A stretch of 64,000 nt of DNA from Microbotryum silenes-acaulis (taxonomy: Eukaryota > Basidiomycota > Microbotryomycetes > Microbotryales > Microbotryaceae), in contig QPFY01000006.1 in assembly GCA_003665825.1 (NCBI GenBank), positions 1,550,001 through 1,614,000 of the forward strand, written 5' to 3'. Within the stretch, counting starts at the first letter, position 1, and each line of letters starts with the position of its first letter. Positions 34,305 to 47,565 of this stretch are shown in pieces. The position numbers and the translations under genes are program-made. The notes beneath the pieces are model-generated. The model had not been told where the DNA came from and made no database searches. It saw nothing but the letters and a program-made list of their open reading frames with translations.

Positions 34305-36857
34305 CTAGTCATGATCCTCCCTCTTCCTCTCGTTGAACTCCTCCAAGAAGATCCAATTATCGTCCCTCGCATCCAAAAAAACCTCCCCCTCCCCTCCCCT
34401 GCCCTCCTTCTCCCTCCTCCTCCTCAACCTCGAATTTAACGCGCCGCCAGTCGTCGAACTCATCCTAGACCCAACAAAGTAATCACTCTGCGCCAGAACC
34501 TCCTGTTCGACCAACGCCAACAAATCCCAATACTTGGCCCTCCACCCCAACACGTCCCCCAATTCGTCCTGCCCCATCACATCATGCAACAACACGGCCC
34601 CTTGTCTCCTATAATATGCCAAAGCTTTCGGATCCGTCTCGTCCGTAGCGAGGTAAAATGGATCGTTCGGAAAAGGGAGCTCCTCTTGTTTCAAAGGTTG
34701 TAAAGCCCCTCGACCGGGTTTCTTGGTTCGTCGTTGTCGAAGGACTTGGATGCCCGTTCCAAGGGCATTCTTGAGTTTATCGAAATGCCTCACAGGGTCC
34801 TTCTCCGGTGCCCAAGCGATATCCACGAAATCACCCCTTCTTAAATGCGCGGACCTCCAATGTCGTCCTTTGGTCCTTCGCTTCATCTCTTGAACGATCT
34901 TCTCCGCCGCAAAAACGTACACACGCGGTGGTCGAATACCTTCGATCACCCAATTGCGGAATTGGTCCCGTGCGTAATGGGTCGAGAAGTGCGTGGCGCC
35001 CGGTTTGCGTTGGTCGTGAATCTGGCCCGAGATGGCGAGGATGGTCGCGTTCGAATAGTTCTCAAAGGCTTCGGTTTGGAAGGGACGGAGGTGAGAAGGG
35101 TCGACGTATTCGGTCGACGGGCGCGCCATGGTTTTACACATCAAGGTACTGTGAGTGGTCACTCGAGCGTTCTAAATCAGCACTTCCCTAAAGCCTGATC
35201 CTGTAACCCGACAGTGACCAACTTACGAGTCATCGAACGTGTACACCTCCCTCAAACCCGCTTGTCTCACCAACGCCCTCCGCCATTCCTCCTTTGCAAC
35301 ATGTTTTCCCTCTCCAATCCCCCTTCTCCGCATCGCTTTGATCGCTTTCTCCAAAGACCAAACGTACGTCCGATCCTCCTTCATCAAGTCCCTGGCCACA
35401 TTTTCATCAACCCCTTCAATCCTCTTCCTTCCTTTCCTCCCCCAACTTTTTCTACCCTTGACCGGCGCTCCTCCCACACCCACCAATTCTCTATCCATCC
35501 TGACCCAACTCTTGTCATGAAATTCCTTGGTCCCATTCAACACACGCGTCGTCATTCCTTTAGGATTATACAGGATCGGATCCCAATACCCTCTCAAGTC
35601 GATCTTAAAATTCGGAGGGAGGGAAGAGGCGTAGAGTGAAAAGTATTCGGTTTGAGTTAGGAAGAGACCGTAAGTTCGTCGTAGGTGTGGTAGATCTATG
35701 AAATGCTGCGGGTGTGTGTGCGAAAACGATCAGAACATGATCAGTTTTTGGTTTGGGGAGGAATCTTTTGTGGGGAAGAGAAAAGTCTTTTCTCTCACCT
35801 CTATTCCCAATTTCCAAGCTTCACCATCCTCGTTCCAAGTGAACTCGTCCCTGAACCCGGGAGCGTTCTTCCGATCGGCCAAATGCTGTAAAGCATGCTT
35901 GGTGCAATCCGCACTACTCCCACAAAACGAATAATGAGCGAAAGAGACTCAAATTCGATTTTGTGATGAGTGTTGAACTGACCTATCTACGACGCAACTT
36001 CTTGCCCATATGTGAGAAGGGAGGATAGGTATGCGATGGGAGACGCGCGCCAAGTTCATCGTCGCTTCGAGCATGTATCGTCGATTGTTGAAACTGTACA
36101 CCCCCAGAGTCCCCCAATCAGCATTTGACGTCTAACTAACGAAGGCAGGATTGACGCATACGTACCCATACCAAGCTATTCCATCTTTGGCCAAAAAATG
36201 GGGCTCGTCCCCTACCGCTTGCCTCAATTTGATCAAACTCGGCTTGGTATATTCCCCGTCCCTCGTTTCTTCCTCCGTTAGATCCACTGAGCTACCTTCT
36301 TTGAACCAATGATCTTCCTTCGCGTTCGAGCGATAACCCAGATCGAATTTATCAGGATTTGAAAGGTGGTAAGTCGCGTAACTTGCGAAGGTGCCGAGGA
36401 AGAGAAGACAGAGCAAAGCGAAGAGACCGGATCGCCAACGTGGAAGACGCCATGGGCGGTGTATGATTTCCCTACTCTTGGAGACGATCGATGAGGGTCG
36501 TGGGAGAGAAGAGAGTCGTTCTGACCAGCGAGGTGGAGCGCCGAAGCGTTCTTTCGGACTTGGAATTGACGACGATCGGGGTGAGGATCCTATAGTGTAA
36601 GGTGATGAAGGCGAGTGGGACGTGATTGACATGGTAGGAGAGGAAGGAGAGCTCGATCGAGAACGGGTATTGTTGCTGTGGTGGCGGTTGTTGTTGCGAG
36701 TGGCTTCGACATCGACGGTTAGCATGCGGCGATGTTGCTCGCGCGTCAGAGGTAGCAGAGGGTGTAGCTGCGAATTCGGTCGGTGGGCGGTGGGTTTGCC
36801 CATCTCAAGTAGAGGAAGAGGTGGAGCTTGATGAGATTGAGTTCCAGGTGCGATCAA
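34305..36857 (-). CDS. GDP-fucose protein O-fucosyltransferase-like type II membrane protein, 746 aa, five exons
   Basis: Putative Golgi/ER-lumen glycosyltransferase of the O-FucT-like superfamily. Exons (minus): 36857-36166, 36093-35983, 35913-35799, 35705-35227, 35148-34305; phases agree, 747 codons. The N-terminal 140 residues are cytosolic, Ser/Pro-rich and basic. One signal anchor follows (SGLFALLCLLFLGTFASYATY), then the lumenal part. The start of the catalytic half has the GFNNRRYMLEATMNLARVS pattern of O-FucT N-terminal motifs (compare GGFNNQ-type sequences of the superfamily). The C-terminal half has RSAHLRRGDF, the Arg-rich donor-binding HxRRGD motif, and YLATDETDPKALAYY, DELGDVL and VEQEVLAQSDYFVGSRMSSTT, matching superfamily motif order. 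Exact substrate cannot be told. The start may be internal (MGKPTAHRP). Confidence 0.8.
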
Positions 36858-38235
36858 GTCGACTCGTCCCGTCCTGCGTGAACTCGAATCGAGAAGTCGT
36901 CGCGTGACCGCAAACGCCGCGTGACCGACCCACCAGCGAGATGGAAACCCCGCCCGCGTCCAACGCTGAGAAAGATCAAAGATCCCTTGGCGCTACTACA
37001 CCCTGACACCACCGCTCGTAAATAGAGGTACTTGACCTAGTCGAGCGAAAGAGGAGGTCGTGTCCTTCTCTCGAGGACAGACCAGAGACCTGGTGGGGAG
37101 AAGGCTAAGCGCTGATTCGTCGACTTTGGGAAAGGCGCGCTTCCGAGGCCAAATACAAAGTGTCGATCACCCCATTCTGCACCGGCTTCCACGGCGAGCG
37201 CCCTTCCGCTGGTCTAGATGCGGGTCGAGTTCAGCGCCGGGCCGCCGACCGCACACTCGGGGTTTAATCACATCAGCTCGTGAGAAGAGGGCCTTTCCTG
37301 AGATGGGTAGGTGATACCGCCGCGATTGAGAGAGATCGCCCGAAAGGCTTCAAACTGAACTCTGGTAATCGAATGCCTGAGGGTTGTGAGGGTCTCTACT
37401 ACCTTATCGAACGGAGGCACAGATTTTCGTGGTTCACTTGGGCGAATAATTGAATGAGCTCTAGTACACCTGCGGTAGCGAACGAACCGATTGTAATAAA
37501 AATCACCAAGAAACGAAAAGAAAAAGACCTAGTGGCCCTCAAAGCAAGCTTCCTTGCAAAGTTCGGTGTCTCGCAGCACATGACGGACCCGGCCGACTCC
37601 CCTTTGATGCGCTCATTTCGAGAAAGGAAGCCCGCCGCTTTCGGGTCCGCTGTGCGCACGGGCCTTCTTCCTTCTCTCGTCGTTCATCTCTTCATCAACT
37701 TTTATCCCGTTTCTATTTGCTTCGAGTGGTTCGTGACGTGATCTGCCAACGCTTTCGCCCTTGTTGCGACTAGTGAGGATACATCGGGGTACGCAAGTGC
37801 AAATAGTGTCGCCGGTCGGTCGGTCATTCGGCGACAAGGCACTGCAGCTCAGCGGATCATCGAGCCGAGCCGATTGCCGGTCTGTCTTTCTTGCGCGCTT
37901 CAAATCGTAACGGGCGCATTCGACTCGGAGGTCTTTCTACAGCCAACAGCATCCAAGGTGGGTTCGATGTGGCCAAGGACAGAGCAAGAGGCAAGCTCGG
38001 ATCGACTGATACGGTTCACTTGACCGCCAACCGGGTCCACAGGTGCTAAGACAAGTGGTGCTGCTTAGTCTTCGTCGGTTAGTCTCAAGTCCGAGTAAGC
38101 GGTCGTCGTCGTCAGTGGTAGTCTCGAGTGGCACCGACCCCCTGAGGCGGCAGAAGGACGACACCCAAGCGGGCGGTGGGGGAGCGGCAATTCTAGCTTC
38201 ACTACAACCACTACGACAACGAATGGAGAGCTTAC
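36858..38235. other. Intergenic region with one doubtful small ORF
   Basis: Divergent promoters of the O-FucT-like and Ser-rich genes. A 95-residue plus-strand frame at 37454-37741 (MSSSTPAVANEPIVIKITKK, Lys-rich then hydrophobic) has a coding-like first half but no known domain. It is left unannotated as a gene. Confidence 0.35.
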
Positions 38236-41200
38236 ATGTCAGGCCTACAACCCCCGTCCGTTCGTACACTTACAAGTGCTGGCATGACACGTACTAGCAG
38301 CCTCAGCACCACCAACGCGAACGAACACAGCGTCAGCCACTGGCACGGCCACGACGACAGTCCTTGCGCCAACAATAGCAGCGATCCGCCCCCACCTCGT
38401 ACCACGACGGACGCTTCCACCTCAACCGCCGTCGTTGGCACACGATCACCTCACACGAACGCCTTCCCAACGTCTCCAAGTTCATGCTCGTCGTCGACCT
38501 CTTCGAATTCGACCGATTCGTCACCCTTATTGGGCATGTCATCGTTGTTTCCCGAACCGTACCCGTCGTCGCCCATCCTCACCAGCGCTACGGCCGGTAG
38601 TTCGGTCGGGCTACGATCGTGCCAAGACTACGCCTGTTCGGCTTCACCCTCGGTCTCGGCTGCGTCCTCGCGTACGATTCCAAGGCAACCGTCGAAATGG
38701 TCATCATCACCTCATCATTCGACACAGTGGCCCTCTCCTATCCCTACTGAACACGGTCTTGACGATCATTGGCCCTCGACGACGATGGCGACGGCTCAAG
38801 GGTCCCCTGTCTTGCCGAACACTGGGGATCGAATGGGTAGGGAAGCATTATTAAAAGGAGGTTGGTCGCGCGATCGACAGCCTCGCGTTAATCATCCGCA
38901 ACCGACGCCTCAGTCGTCGTCGTCGTACCAGCACTCGCCTGCCAGTTGCTCAAGCACTTCGGCCCTTCACGAGTCGCCACCCTCTCCAGACGTCTCAACA
39001 CACTCGATGCAAAACTCTCCTCAGTCATCCACTTCTCATCGAGGTCGAATGGACTCCACCACAAGCTGGCTCGACAACGACGATTTCGACGACGATCTCT
39101 ACTCCCTCTTCGGAGCGCACTTCAATCCTCACCACCATTTGTCCGATCACACCCTACGAGCCTCGAAGAAATCCCGTCAGGATGCGAGTCAGCATGACAG
39201 AGATCTGGGCTCACCTGTTTCGGGATTCAAGAGTTTGGGACAAAAGGCTAGCAAGTTCTCGTTGAGGAGTCTCGCTTCCGCAATGTCCTTACCGAATTCG
39301 TCATCCGCTTCGGCTACTTCAGCTACTTCATCGACGAGGACGGGGGCAACAGGTTCAAATGCCTCGACCATGACTACCTCAACTTCGATGAATTCGTTTC
39401 ATCCCTATCCATCCCCGCCCAACTCCCCGCAATCTCAAGCGACAAGCTCCTTGCCCCTTTCCCGACGACCGTCCAAATCCTCCTCCTCCAACTCATGCCT
39501 ATCCCCCCTCCCTTTACCCCTCGCCATTCCCCCCTCTTTGGATCCTATCGATCCTCCTTTAATGGGTCATGCATGGTCCGAATCACAACCGGGTGGAGTG
39601 AGGGGAAAGGCGGCGAGGATCTTGGGGGAGGTGACCGTCCCAACGGGAAAGGCGGCGAGGTTGTTGGGTACTGAACAGGGGTTGAGGCAGGTCAAAATTG
39701 GGGCAGCTGGTAGACGCGGCGCAGGAAAGACGATGGGGATGAAGGGGGGGATAGGTGATCGGTGAGTTATTTCAAGGGCTTTTTAAATAGTGCGCTCGCT
39801 TAGGTTGTGTACTGATCAATCAATCGGTCGATGATATTCACATCATCGTCTACAGCTCCGACGATAATCACGGCTCCTTCGAAACTCGACAACCTCATGG
39901 GACGAAAGGGACAGGGAGTCACATGAACGCGAACCGCAGTTCGATTGAGCTTCTCACGCCGGAACATTCACCACCACGTTCTTCGCCTGTTCGAGAGCTG
40001 AGAAGGGCGTCGAGTGATAACGAATTGGGGAGAATGATGGCTGCTCGTCGAGGACGAGACGAAGAAGTATCGGAATCCGAGACGGAGGACGAAGGAAGTT
40101 GGGACGTGTTCACTGAAGGACATGCAACCCTCTACGCCCAAGCTCAAGGCCAAGGACAAGGGAAGAAAGTTCTTCCTCCCCCATCACACTCTCAATTTTG
40201 CCTATCAACCATCAACGAAGCCCAACCCTCCTCCACCACACCGCACCTAAGTCGTCGAGGCTCGATCGATTCCCTCATCGATTCAACTTATCACCAAAGT
40301 TGGCCACCCATCGGAAGATCAGAAAAAAATGGAAGGGTCAGTGTCGTACCTTCGTTGGCGTCGATTGCGTTACCTTCCATTCGGTCGTCATTCGCGTCCA
40401 CAATGGGTGGATGGAGAGGGGGTTCGAGGCGTTCTTCTTGGGATATTGATGAGCCTGGATGTTGGGGCAGACCAGAAAGTGTAGGTTCAAGTTGGGATGA
40501 ACAAAATTCACCCAGGACGCCGAGGACGCCTACCACTTCGACACCACGCTTCCGTTCCTCGACGTGCGATTCTTCAATCTACTCCACTACGTCCTCTTTC
40601 TGCCCCGATCCCATCCAAGGAAAGGGGAAGCGTACCTCCTCCCTCCTTTCCCCCTCCGAAGGATCCCTTGCTAGAGCCCAAGAACGAGCCAAAACTTTAT
40701 TAGGTCCTCCCAAGTGCATGTCACCCGTGGGGAAATTACCGCCTTTACCGGTCCCGAACTTACCTCTACCGCCGATTCCGGATGGGGTCGGGGTGACTGC
40801 GCTTCCGATGAGGGAAGAGGTCAAGTTGGCGGGTGGCGGTGAAAGGCCGATGACGAATTCTTCTCTGAATTCGGTTGGACGACGATCACAACGAGGGCAC
40901 GCTTTGGAGGCTTTAGAAGGACGTAGGGGAGGACGTCGTTCGTTCGGTCAGGTAAAGGGGTTGAAGGCGAGGTCGAGGCTTTCGGCCGGTTCATCGTTTG
41001 GGAATTCTGTGATGAGGAGAGGGAGTAAGTTGCCGGGGGATGATGATGATGATGATGATCATTGGGAAGAAGAGGATGTGTTCGATGAAGTGAAAGAACT
41101 GACCGGTTTCAAGAGAGGAAGTCGACCGTTTTTGGACCTGGGTGAAGATGCGGGAAGCAATGCGGATGAGGTTGAAGGACTTGAGGGGTATGCCCAAGGA

Positions 41201-41746
41201 GCAGATAGCGATAGCGATACGATCTCGGAGTTTTCAAAGGGGCGTGGAGGGTCAAGGAAGGTGAGTTGCGCTTGTATCTGAGTTGAGGTCCCGTGAGCAG
41301 TCGGGATCTGACAACGAGCAAGTCTCTCACAGTGTTCGGTCGATCCCCGCGTTTCGGAACCGAATTTTATCAAAGGACAAGTCCTTTTCAGTCCGTCTTC
41401 GATACAACGCATTTCGACGGACAGCAAGGATCGATCGGACTGGGTCGAGCTCCGTTCGGACCTCTTACTCGAAGCCCTAGATCGAACCCAAGCCGAACTT
41501 CGCAAAGTGAACCCTTACCCAACCCACGACTCCAACGCGGACGAAAACGAAGACGAAGACCTCGAAGCTCTTTTCCGCGACTCCTCCCGTCCAACTTCTT
41601 CGTCGGTACCAAGCACGCCAGTTTCGAGGCCGGGTTTGAAAAGATGTTCGTCTTCGTTCCATTCGGACGAGTTGAGTGAGGGGGAGGGGTTTAGTCCCGC
41701 TTTGGGGAGTTTGGCAGAGTTCTTTCAGGGGGAGGAAGGGGGTTGA
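38236..41746 (+). CDS. Large Ser/Pro-rich intrinsically disordered protein, 1114 aa, three exons
   Basis: Exons 38236-39761, 39856-41260 and 41333-41746 are in phase and sum to 1115 codons. The protein is dominated by Ser, Pro, Thr and His-rich low complexity. Short conserved-looking islands: DDDLYSLFGAHFNPHHH, the repeated GKAARILGE / GKAARLLGT pair (about 455-480), SWDVFTEGHATLYAQAQ, and the acidic GDDDDDDDHWEEEDVFDEV. The C-terminus has DWVELRSDLLLEALDRTQAE, probably a coiled coil, then DEDLEALFRDSS. No enzymatic domain is recognised. Many SP/TP sites suggest a phosphorylated regulator, but that is inference. The final exon acceptor was chosen (41332) because only this frame stays open to the C-terminus. 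Confidence 0.7.
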
Positions 41747-42443
41747 AGAGGAGGGTGGTGAAGAAGTGCTTGCATGGTAAATCGAGAGTTTTTTCCGGGT
41801 CTTTGTCTATCGGGAGGGTGCTTGTTAGGGTATTTTATTCTTTTATTCAACTTTATTCTTTCCCACTCTTTTCGTGAGCCAAAGGGCACGAGAGAGCACC
41901 ATTTGGGAACTCGTCGCTCAAGTGGACAGAGCTGGGAGGTAGGGAGAGATCTGATAGTCAACGTTGCGCCGAGCGTCACGTGATATCATCCACCTCGACG
42001 ATGAAAATCCAGAAAGTGCCGAGGGGATTCGCGAAGAATAAGGCATCACGTCGTAGCCATCGAAAGTGTCAAGCATCGGTGAAGGCGTGCACGAGCTCGT
42101 CCCAAAACCTGTTCGGAGCCGGTTGGACGCCCTATTATCTCACTCATCCCGGAGGTGATCCTTCTTGTTTGTGCTGGGCCGCTTCACAAATTTCCACCCA
42201 AACAATGTTCATTCTCGAAGCGGTGTGTGCAGCTCATATTTCGATCGGGGCTCAATCTACACAAGGAAGAGACGCAAGACTTGGCACTAAAGAGACCGAG
42301 ATTCTGCTCGAGAAGAAAGAAAAAGAAGAGTCCTTGGGAGCCACAGGATATGAACAACAAACCCCCAGGAAAACCAGGAAAAAGGGCTTTACAAGCTGAA
42401 CTCAGAGTCTTAGACGAGCCTTGCGGGGATGTCAGGAGCCCGT
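41747..42443. other. Convergent intergenic region, no supported gene
   Basis: Lies between convergent gene ends. Lys/Arg-rich frames at 41980-42460 lack motifs and splice support. Confidence 0.4.
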
Positions 42444-43631
42444 CTACGGGAGGCTGGTGAATCCATCGGGAAGGAGATGAGACTGGACGCAAGAGCTGTT
42501 GGCGCGGTTCGCGGTGACGTAAGGGTTCGTCGAGAGGTCTTCGCACCACCCTCTGAGGAAGACGGCGGCACTGTGGTCATCCATCGTGACGAGGGGCTGG
42601 TCGATAGCACCAATCTGGCCGGAGCAGGTAGGTCGCATCGGACTGTTAAATCCAGTCTGGGCGGCAACTGTACCGTAAGAGGACGGAGCACATATCGAGG
42701 TCAGTAAGGAAGATCCTCCAGAGTACAGAAAACATCATCGGAACTAACCACGAGCCGTGGGATGCTGGGCCAGACAATACATGTGCACAGTGTCCATGAG
42801 TAGGTAAGGCTTGAACGGTTGCTGCTTAGCTAGGAAAGGCTTGGCCAAGCCGTAGCTGACAAATTTGGCGATGGGGACGCCTAGGTAACATTGACCGCCG
42901 TGAAAGTCGTACCCGGACAAGCAGGAGAAGGTCGTCGTACTGTTGCAGGTCAGAGCACCGTTAGGCGCATCGGGGCAAGCAAGACATTGCTTGGCTACAG
43001 TAGAAGGAAGAACAGATCGCATTCAGCTCAAAGGCCCTCAGAACCAGCGTGCAGGAAGCCAACTCACCATCGTCGGTTCGGTAGGTTCCAGGCAGCTTGG
43101 TGCAGTCCACAGGGGCGCAGCTGCATGATGATAGATGGTTAGCTATACTAGCGCCTTGACATTTGCAATGACGTGCAAGACAAGTGATGGACAGAGAGCA
43201 CATCCTCCAGTACACTCACTTGCGAGTTGAGTTGACGGCGCCATACGTGCACGTCAGGGGCTCCGACCGCGTGCAGATCAAAGCGTTCTTGTATAGCGAG
43301 GCGCACGGGACGCAAGCATTGTCTGCGGTCAAAGAAGGAGAGCCAAACGAGGGTCAGTATGATATTCGCTGACCAGCGCTGACCGTCCTAAGCTGAGAAA
43401 CGGGCGGAAGAACGAGGTCGGAGCAAGAGATGTGCGGGGCGCGGTGGAGCAGGTACCGCAGTAGTATGAGGAATGAGACTCACTGATGGCGACCTCGTTG
43501 TCATGGCACGTGATGCGTTTTTCGAGTTCATGGACAGCGTCCTCTGACGAGGGAGCGGCGAGCGAGAGTGTCGATTGGAGGACGAGCAAGGCAGCGGCGA
43601 GGAAACTGGCGCGAGGGAAGAGGAAGACCAT
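42444..43631 (-). CDS. Cysteine-rich secreted protein of unknown function, 257 aa, five exons
   Basis: Exons (minus): 43631-43484, 43322-43220, 43120-43068, 42994-42749, 42667-42444; phases agree and give 258 codons. Signal peptide ASFLAAALLVLQSTLSLAAP, then a possible dibasic (Kex2-type) site at LEKR before the mature chain. Many cysteines fall in CxxC-like spacing (ACVPCAS, CAPVDC, QCLACPD, TCNST, SCLSGYD, QCYLG, MYCLA, TCSGQ, WCED, SCVQ), so a disulfide-stabilised extracellular protein is likely. N-glycosylation sequons NST, NSTT and NSS are present. No known fold is recognised. Short cysteine-dense modules split by introns suggest repeats. It could be a cell-surface or effector-like protein; that is speculation. 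Confidence 0.72.
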
Positions 43632-45624
43632 TGTTCCGGCATGAGGCGCACGTGTTTTCGGGGACAGCGGTCACGTGAGGTGCGTCCCTCGTGGACATCG
43701 GAGACGGTATGAGAAGGAAGGAAAGAGGAGGAATATAAAGTGCTTATAGTCTGTCACTAATCGTACGCCCACTACTTGGGCAGAACTTTGGCATGCCAGT
43801 CGTTCCACGAAACTCTTGCAGCAGCTGATCCTAATTGAAGTTGACCGAGCGACCTGAGCTTGCCGAAATTAAGTTCGGTCATGTCCGCAGGGCGACGACT
43901 AGTGAGTCGGAGGGGCCGAAAGCGATCCCGTTCAAGATTCGTCTGCGGATGCACGCGCTTGAACGTCTTGGCTTTGATTCGATACGTAACCTAATTTCGA
44001 GCTGGGGCCCAGGCCCGAATCGCCGGGGTTCTGCGGCTTCGAGAGGTGAGGAGATCGACAATTGCGCGCGCTCCTTATTGGGCGATCCGCGCCCAGAGGA
44101 GATCGATTAGGACCGATTAGGAAACACTCGATTACACGCGGAACCCTCCGCTAGCTCTCATCGGAACCATTAGTAGAACCGATCACCCAAACGGCTTTCG
44201 AGGAGGCGTCCAAGGCTCGCCTCGTATCTCTGTAAATCTCGCAACATCAGCTTTGTTCCAATGCTGTTCCAATCCCTATCTCTTCGCGTATGGTTCAGGA
44301 GTATGCACTCTGCAAAGGACCTGACCGGGCCCAGGTCAGGTCAATCTCCTAGGAGGATTGGCCCGATCCGGCGGCTTAAATCCGAAGTCATAGTTCTCCC
44401 GGCGGCGCCCGGTACTCATCGGTGCCAACTCTTCGTGGTGACCAATCGAATTGTTCTACGTCAAGGATTGCCAACTTAAGGCGCACAGAATTCGGACAGG
44501 CCTATAAGACATGGGCGCCGTAAGCGCGTTGGTGACACAGCTGAACGACCAGTGAAGCCATCGCATGGGCCCGGGCGGCCCATCGGCATTTCGAAGTCGA
44601 ACCTCTTCTTGAAGTGGGCTTGATTAAGACCGAGTCGGATACGGCTCTGGAAGGGTTTTGAAGTAACCCCAATGGATATACAACACGACCTCGAACACGA
44701 TTGGAAAGACCCTGTATTTATACCTGCCATACGCGAGTGAATCATAATCAGGTTCAGGTCACGGCTTGCGCTCTTAGGACCCCTTGTCCTCTCGGTGGCG
44801 ACCGCCGGCCAGGCTCTGCTGTGGGGTCAATGTGGGGGCCAATCGACAACCTACAACGCTCAACTATTACATCTGCTGAGCTTTGTATAGAAGTGGCCTA
44901 CACCAACAATGTTATCAAAATTGAACAACCGTTACATGTTATTTTTTGATGCATCTCGGACGAAGCATGGGTAGTAAGTAGTACTAGTCAGTCCTTTTAA
45001 GTTAACTTGCGCCGCGGCCACCATGTGTGACGGGTAAGTACAGACCTTCGGGTAGCGTCGCAATTGACTCCACGCGTAGTTAAACTCAAGTTCTGGCTGC
45101 ACAGTGAACGCTGTAGCGCCTGCTTTGGCTCGACCGCGGGCGCTGGCCGGGCGGTTTGGCAGTTTTGTGGGGATGGGGAGCTCGAGTCGACCTTCGCCGG
45201 CCGATCGGGTGCTCACAGCGCGGTCGCTATTGTCCCAATTTTAGCCATATGCAAAGTGGGCTACAGAGGTTATCCCATCAAGCTTTCGCAGTGTAGTACT
45301 TGTGGTTCCCGACGAGTGGACTGTAGCCATGAGCCACCGCTTGCGGCTGCATGCTGCCTTCGAGTCGAATCGACGTGCATGACGATCCGATCGCAAAACG
45401 AACACAACATTCACGAGCTTGGAAGACTGATCTAGGAGAACTTCAGACAGCTGGAAAGAACCGGACTTATCATCCGAAGTGCAGGAAGCAGGGTCGACTA
45501 GCTTGGGCAACTTGCTGTCAGCGCTGAGACTCACAGAACCCAAGCGGTTCCGAATCAGAAGTCCCGGAGGACAGCACGCTGAGCCAGGCGCGACCCAGCT
45601 CCCGCACCCAGCTCCCGCACCCTA
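43632..45624. other. Intergenic/accessory sequence without a supported gene
   Basis: About 2 kb of moderately GC-rich sequence. Short frames only; none has a domain or coherent splice pattern. The CCGCGGTT array starts at its right end. Confidence 0.35.
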
Positions 45625-45920
45625 CGGGAAATCCACGCAACCGCAGTTGACCGCGGTTGGACCGCAGTCGACTGCAGTTGACCGCGGTTGGTGGAACAGA
45701 CGTCGCCCGTCCAGCCATTCGAAAGTAACCGCGGTTCAACTTCAGGCCTAGAAAGTGGATGCGGAGGTGCACTTTTACCGCAGTTGCAATCTACCCAACC
45801 GCAGTCGCGAATTCGGCAACCGCGGTCGCAACCGCACTAACCGCAGTTGTAGTAGATCAAGTGATTGCGGTTACAACTGCACGACCGCGGTTGAACTTTT
45901 GTGACCGCGGTTGTAATAAT
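45625..45920. repeat. Array of CCGCGGTTG-type palindromic motifs, left flank of the Tnp2-like unit
   Basis: About fifteen dispersed copies of AACCGCGGTT, AACCGCAGTTG or GACCGCGGTTG occur in 300 bp, in both orientations (the core CCGCGG is self-complementary). The same words recur at 52120-52200 on the far side of the transposase. Subterminal motif clusters of this kind mark the ends of CACTA-like elements. Confidence 0.7.
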
Positions 45921-47565
45921 GTAGTAGCCTATACTATCTCTTTCTTCGCTCTCCTTTGCATGTACAGTAAAGATATAGTGAAGTGCCACTGCCAATGCCA
46001 TTGCATTATATCAAGCATACGACTCGAACCAAGAAACGAACCTTGAGCCTGATGAGGCACTCGGCCTCAACTCTTGAAATCGCTTTAGTCGGATCGGCTC
46101 GACGACTCGGGCCCAGCAACGCCGACTCACCTTCCACCCTCGAATCTTGCCACTAAACCTGTCAATGACACACAAGGCTGATGATGAGTGTCGTGCTATA
46201 TTCAGTGGATCACCTCAGACTCAGTCTGGTGGCTGACTCACTCGACTGATCAAACTCGAAGAGTCGATCGGACGCACGCCTGCTGTTGCGCGACGGATCA
46301 GAATCAGCCCGGTCATAGTGTAGGAGCGAACTGGAGACTTACCCTATAGTTCAACATCAGGTCCTGAAATATGCCTGTACACATCTTAAACATCTTCTCG
46401 TCGAGCTTGGATAACCGACTGACTGCTCACCTCGAAGCTCCCGTCCACAGCATCGACTCGGAGGCGAAGCAGTGTGGCTTGTGGCACTGTTCTCGATGTG
46501 AATGCAAGCACATTGGCATCAGCGAGCGGACGATAGAGCAAAGCTTGCTCACACTTCTCTCGAAGTCAAAGAATGGCCGTCTGCGGGCTTCCTGAACAGA
46601 GACAAGTGCATGTGACTCGGAGCGCCGAGCAAGGTTAGGTCCTAGTGCAGAACAATTGATCGATGTGTTTAGTACACGAAATAATGATACCAGATGGCGA
46701 TATAACCTGGGGAGCATCACAGAGTCGGTGGGACAAGCTGCTGATCAGTGCGTCAGCGTGATCGGTGCGACGTACTGTCGAGCGAGGCCGGGTCGGACAC
46801 GTGACACCAAAAGCACGGGCCATGTTGAGTGACCGGGTAGCATCGAGATTGTAAGTCATCTAAACTCAGTCACTGACTTAGTGCCGATCAAGTCAGTGAG
46901 TCGAATGCTGCAAGTTGGCGATGCCAAGGGCGCTGCAGTTGAGTCGGCGGTGACCATGATGTCGGCGCGCGCTTCGTGCGCGCTTCAAGCAATGAATGTC
47001 GACTTGAAATTGGAAATCTAATCGGCAAAAGTCTGGTTAGTTTGCCTGACTTTTGCAAGCAGGTTGGACGTATGAGGAGCAGCGCAGTGAGCAAACGAAG
47101 ATGCCGAGTAGAAAAGGATTGGGAACGTTAAGGAAAGAGGGAGAGAGAGCTGCGCTAGTCGCAGCCTCGGGTATTCTAAGTCCAAGTTCAAAGAGGTCCG
47201 AGCGCGCCCCAGTTCCCATCCGCCAATCTCCGCATGCTGGAGTTGAGAGCGCTCCTGCAATGTAGTGTACACGATGACAGGACGAATAGGGACATCAGGC
47301 CAGCGGAATCTATTTCAACTCACACTCTCTTTCTTCAGATGTGTGGTGACAACATGTATAGGCTAACAAATCATGTCCAACCGGACGAAAAGAGTGCAAC
47401 TTTCCATAGCAAAACCACGTCGACTTGGGCTGCTGACGGGCAAACATGCTGAACGACGTTCATGAGAAACGAACACGGCGTGGGATAGAAAGCTACATCT
47501 GAATACATGTTAAACCACAACACTTGGGTCAGAAGGTTGACGCTCATTCGGCTTTGAAGAAAGGA
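45921..47565. other. Accessory sequence between the motif array and the small minus-strand gene
   Basis: No supported gene. Several GACTCA/TGAGTC-like words around 46170-46280 and 46860-46910. Nothing identifiable. Confidence 0.35.

Noticed and set aside
37454..37741. Possible 95-residue gene
   Set aside because: First half looks coding but the second is low-information hydrophobic sequence; no homology or splice evidence.
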